DNA from: Helicobacteraceae bacterium
GTDB taxonomy: Bacteria; Campylobacterota; Campylobacteria; Campylobacterales; Sulfurimonadaceae
Length of the DNA stretch: 64,000 nt
Reading direction: 5' to 3'
Assembly (NCBI GenBank): GCA_027038835.1
Contig: JALWGC010000013.1
Span: forward strand, 1 to 64,000
Of this stretch, positions 61,064 to 64,000 are shown one piece after another. The position numbers and the translations under genes were made by a program. The stretch's first letter is position 1. Each line of letters begins with the position of its first letter. The notes beneath the pieces are model-generated. The model saw only the letters and a program-made list of their open reading frames with translations, made no database searches and had not been told where the DNA came from.

Positions 61064-62897
61064 ACTCCAACGGGTCCATATCCACCTCTGCTAACTCCAC
61101 TCTCGAAGCGCGTATCGCTTTGAGCAAATCGGTCGCTTTTTTGGAACGAAGCAGGATTTCGAAACGGTATTTTCCGGCAACTTTAGCGATGCTACACTCC
61201 CCTTTTCCAACTATCTCGACCGTCTGGGAAAACCCAAGCAGATTTTGATACATTTTCTCCATCTGTTCTTTGGCTTTTAGAGCGTTTTTATGTGCAAAAA
61301 GTATGCGCGCCAAGCGTCTAAAAGGGGGGTAGAGACCTTCTCTATAAAACCGTTCATCTTCCAAAAAAGCGTCATAATCTTCGACAAAACTACCGAAAAA
61401 CTCCTCGTTGAAGGTTTGCACCACCACTTCGGCATCTTTTTTGCGCCCGCTTCTTCCGGCTATTTGTACAAGGGTGCTGAGTGCTTTCTCCCTCGCTCGA
61501 TAATCGGGAAGCCCCAGCATATTGTCCATGCCAAGAACGACCGCCAAAGTTACGTCGTGGTAATCATGCCCTTTTGAGAGCATCTGTGTTCCAACAAGAA
61601 TGTCTATCTCTTTGTCATTGAAGCGCTTGAGCAGTTTTTTGAGTTTTGCATTTGTCGTAACCGTATCTCGGTCGAACTGCTCTATAATCGCTTGCGCAAA
61701 GATGCGACGCAACTCGCTCACCACTTCCGCCGTACCCAAACGAGAGGTTCTAAGATTCTCACCGCCACATTTAGGGCAAACATTCGGTACGGCTTGGATG
61801 AATCCGCAGTAATGGCATTTTAGTGCATTGAGCTTTATATGCAAACTCATCCCGACGTTACAAAACGCACACTCAAACCCCTCCCCGCAATCGGCACATT
61901 GCAAATACTTGAAATTTGCTCGTGTGGGAACGAAAACTATCGATTGTTCTTTTTTTTCCACTCTGTTTGCGAGTTTATCCAAAATAAGCGGTGTGAGTTG
62001 CTCAAGAGAGTGTTCGAACAAAAAAGAGCGACTCGATTTGAAATGGCGCCCTTTTAGACGAAAACTCGGATACTTCTCGTACGTTGCAAGTGTGGGAGTC
62101 GCACTACCAAGTACGACTGGAACGTTTTGGACTTTCCCAAGATACACCGCAACATCTCGAGCGTTGTAGCGGGGTCGTGATGAAGCCTTGTAGCTGTCGT
62201 CATGCTCTTCATCCACCACTACCAGTCCGAGATTGTCTATGGGCAGGAACAAAGCCGAGCGCGGTCCTGCGATTATGGTCGCTTCGCCGCTTCTTATTGT
62301 TTCAAGAGCGCTAACTTTTTGCTTTTTGGTCAGTTTCGAATGCCACATGACGACACTTGAGCCAAAATGTTCTTTGAGCCGTTTTTCCATTTGGGGCGTC
62401 AAAGAGATTTCGGGCATGAGGAATATAGAGCGTTTTTTTTGTGCGCTCGCTTTTTCAAAAAGTTTCATGTAAATTTCGGTTTTTCCGCTTCCGGTATCGC
62501 CAAAAAGAAGCGAAACCTCTTGTTGTTGCAAAAACTCCATCGCTTTGTTCTGCTCTTTGGTCAACGTTATGTCGCTATGGAGCTCTTGGACATCCTTCAC
62601 ATCGATATCATGGGCAAAAGGAACGAAAAGCGCAAGCGCTTCACCAAGTGAACAAAAATAATACGAAGCGATAAACCTCGCTAACTCAAGCTGTTTTTTG
62701 GAGTAGAAAAAAGGAAGCGGCACAAGGGGTTGTGTCGCGAAGTGTGGTTTGTCACACCCACCCAAGACAACCCCTTCTACCGTTTTGGAGCGAAGTGGAA
62801 CTTCCACTTTCGCACCCACTTCGACTTGTGTCGTAGCACTGTAGGTCAAAACCCCAAGCGGGGAACCAAGCAGTGCTATTTCATAGTAGTAGCTCAC
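61056..62897 (-). CDS. priA: primosomal protein N' (replication restart helicase)
   Basis: The 613-residue helicase has GDTGSGKTEIYMKLFE, DEEHDDSYK and a zinc-binding insert with paired cysteines (CADCGEGFECAFC, CHYCG, CPKCG). It reloads the replicative helicase at repaired forks. It is slightly shorter than E. coli PriA at the N-terminus. Convergent with recG. Confidence 0.95.
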   Translation of the reverse strand: MSYYYEIALLGSPLGVLTYSATTQVEVGAKVEVPLRSKTVEGVVLGGCDKPHFATQPLVPLPFFYSKKQLELARFIASYYFCSLGEALALFVPFAHDIDVKDVQELHSDITLTKEQNKAMEFLQQQEVSLLFGDTGSGKTEIYMKLFEKASAQKKRSIFLMPEISLTPQMEKRLKEHFGSSVVMWHSKLTKKQKVSALETIRSGEATIIAGPRSALFLPIDNLGLVVVDEEHDDSYKASSRPRYNARDVAVYLGKVQNVPVVLGSATPTLATYEKYPSFRLKGRHFKSSRSFLFEHSLEQLTPLILDKLANRVEKKEQSIVFVPTRANFKYLQCADCGEGFECAFCNVGMSLHIKLNALKCHYCGFIQAVPNVCPKCGGENLRTSRLGTAEVVSELRRIFAQAIIEQFDRDTVTTNAKLKKLLKRFNDKEIDILVGTQMLSKGHDYHDVTLAVVLGMDNMLGLPDYRAREKALSTLVQIAGRSGRKKDAEVVVQTFNEEFFGSFVEDYDAFLEDERFYREGLYPPFRRLARILFAHKNALKAKEQMEKMYQNLLGFSQTVEIVGKGECSIAKVAGKYRFEILLRSKKATDLLKAIRASRVELAEVDMDPLEFS

Positions 62898-62900
62898 GCG

Positions 62901-63356
62901 CTATTTGACAAGTTCGTTACAAATTTGTGGCTGATTCGCCTTGAGCGTAAACGTTCCTTTGGAGGAATCGTAAACGAAATTACAATTGTTACTACCTATT
63001 TTATAGGTGTAGTTTTTGTAAGGCTTGGCACTATCGCTCGTGCTCCAATGTCCCTCTTTCGTACTGCTTTTGATGCCATACATCAAGAGGGAATGATTGC
63101 TATCCGGTCCTGTAAAGAGTGTCGTCGAATCTTTACTCAATCCGCTAACCCATGCGTAATCACCTTTGATGATTCTGCTTTGTCTTTCGCTCAATATGGC
63201 AGAGCGGATCGAAGCGACGTCACTTCTCCCTTTGGCTATAATAGCGTCCGTCCTCGTTGCCGTGAACTTGGGAAGTGCGATTGCCGCCAAAATCCCAAGC
63301 ACGACGATAACAAAAACGAGTTCTATCATCGTAAAACCGTTTCTTTTAGTATGCAA
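62901..63356 (-). CDS. type II secretion/type IV pilus pseudopilin
   Basis: The 151-residue prepilin has a short leader and the class III cleavage motif NGFTMIELVFVIVVLGILAA with Glu at +5, then a GspG/PilE-like head containing a likely disulfide pair (NNCNFVY, QPQICNEL). It sits next to a second pseudopilin gene, overlapping it by 11 bp, and 3 bp from priA. Assembly genes are not in the window. Confidence 0.88.
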   Translation of the reverse strand: MHTKRNGFTMIELVFVIVVLGILAAIALPKFTATRTDAIIAKGRSDVASIRSAILSERQSRIIKGDYAWVSGLSKDSTTLFTGPDSNHSLLMYGIKSSTKEGHWSTSDSAKPYKNYTYKIGSNNCNFVYDSSKGTFTLKANQPQICNELVK

Positions 63357-63798
63357 GATTCGCTCCTCTTAATTTCATAGGGTATTTTTCGGCATCGACC
63401 GCTGTTTGTAACTGAGCACATTTGCTGTCTGAGCCGGAATTCCCATAACTTATTGTAAGATTGTCATCGTTTGCATTGGTTACTATCTGCATCGTAATAC
63501 AATCTGCTACATTGCCAAACTTGATAATAGCTTTTTTATTCGCCACATCGAGAGTGGCATCACCCGTATCGACCATCATGCTTATCGCATTGGACATTTT
63601 TGAAAGGTTGGATTCTGTTTTTGCTTTACTCATAGCATATGTAGATATTTCAGCAGCACCAACCATAATATTTTGAGCCATTTTCGATACCATCGCATCA
63701 GTCCTTGTAGCGGCTAAACGCGGTATCGCAACGGCGGCCAATATACCAAGAATCACTATGACAAATATCATTTCTATCATTGTAAAAGCGTTTTTCAT
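63346..63798 (-). CDS. type II secretion/type IV pilus pseudopilin
   Basis: The 150-residue prepilin has the same N-terminal motif (NAFTMIEMIFVIVILGILAA) and RLAATRTDAMVSKMAQNIMV, very similar to its neighbour, so the two are likely a tandem duplication that diverged in the head domain. Two Cys in the head (ADCITMQI, SKCAQLQ) may form a disulfide. The ATG at 63798 with GAGGAAAA upstream was preferred to the frame start at 63816. Confidence 0.88.
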   Translation of the reverse strand: MKNAFTMIEMIFVIVILGILAAVAIPRLAATRTDAMVSKMAQNIMVGAAEISTYAMSKAKTESNLSKMSNAISMMVDTGDATLDVANKKAIIKFGNVADCITMQIVTNANDDNLTISYGNSGSDSKCAQLQTAVDAEKYPMKLRGANLAY

Positions 63799-63816
63799 GA
63801 TTTTTCCTCTCTCCAC

Positions 63817-64000
63817 TACTCCTCTTGCAAAACACTCCTACACCAATATTTGATTAAAATAATGAAGACAGATGGATGAAAGTTTTGAAAAAGAGGATTA
63901 AAGTGGATATTGTCGAGACAAGCTCGCACAAGACAGCGGACACTCGCCGCTATCTTCGTAGTTCGCTATACGCTTAGTATGTTACGTTGCTTCCGCCAAA
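63817..64000. other. intergenic end of the window, partly palindromic
   Basis: No gene is evident. The 63817-63890 part is the promoter/leader region of the pseudopilin pair. From about 63915 to 63985 there are short nested inverted repeats (AGCGG/CCGCT, CGAG/CTCG) that look like a repeated element or a terminator cluster. Confidence 0.4.

Noticed and set aside
63880-63965. Short plus-strand frame starting at an ATG near 63878
   Set aside because: No ribosome site and a composition set by the inverted repeats.

Overview
The window is a compact chromosomal segment of a member of the Campylobacterota (the former Epsilonproteobacteria). The indications are the menaquinone gene mqnC of the futalosine pathway, the FlgZ-type zinc-ribbon gene followed by waaA and an rluA-like gene, the order truB-csrA-ispE with smpB nearby, a SorAB-type sulfite dehydrogenase, a TlpD-like soluble chemoreceptor with a CZB domain, a short RecG, HemJ, and LPP20-type lipoproteins. 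A free-living, Sulfurovum/Sulfurimonas-like respiratory bacterium fits best, but the genus is inferred. Most genes are packed into operons with 1-14 bp overlaps, and six convergent pairs overlap at their stop codons.

Layout. 1-48 is the 5' end of a 16S rRNA gene on the minus strand, preceded by its leader and several -10 boxes. 423-6381 (minus) is a four-gene cassette: an M20 peptidase, two ATP-grasp ligases and an M14 carboxypeptidase, which looks like a system that adds and removes amino acids on an unknown target. 6499-10113 is the rpsP-khpA-rimM-trmD-rplS operon and ffh. 10154-13790 holds an rluA-type gene, waaA, flgZ and a Nif3-type gene, with a nested-palindrome element at 12789-13057. 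13787-20408 holds an orphan adenine methylase, a TPR protein, smpB, an outer-membrane protein, ispE, csrA, truB and a UvrD-type helicase. 20551-24299 holds a LysR regulator, an SspB-like protein, a PabC-like protein, cysK, a phosphatase and small genes. 24328-27983 has a chloride-channel remnant, sorAB and an OprC/NosA-like TonB receptor.

28050-35946 (minus) is the most distinctive metabolic block: a toxin-antitoxin pair leads into bioA, a GNAT acetyltransferase, an ACL5-type aminopropyltransferase, an unknown 663-residue membrane protein, an agmatinase-family ureohydrolase, an acetylpolyamine amidohydrolase and S-adenosylmethionine decarboxylase. It contains everything needed to make, and probably acetylate and deacetylate, polyamines. 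36-52 kb is mainly housekeeping (alr, rsmG, ribA, hemB, argF, trpS, hpf, hemJ, der), with signalling proteins (PAS-GGDEF-EAL, PAS, CZB) and a pentaheme cytochrome.

At 53011-53165, in a 189-bp gap between a drug/metabolite transporter and kdsA, is an unlisted 24-codon gene with a near-ideal ribosome binding site. A 5' hairpin, two internal or terminal hairpins and an 11-bp perfect complement between its SD region and its 3' end surround it. The peptide resembles the AapA type I toxins of Helicobacter/Campylobacter, and I regard it as the best candidate for an undescribed element here. The rest is kdsA, ribH, an Rpn-type nuclease gene wedged between ribH and nusB, mqnC, an M16-like protein without its zinc motif, a CZB chemoreceptor, recG, priA and two pseudopilins. 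No tRNA, CRISPR array or intact insertion sequence was seen.
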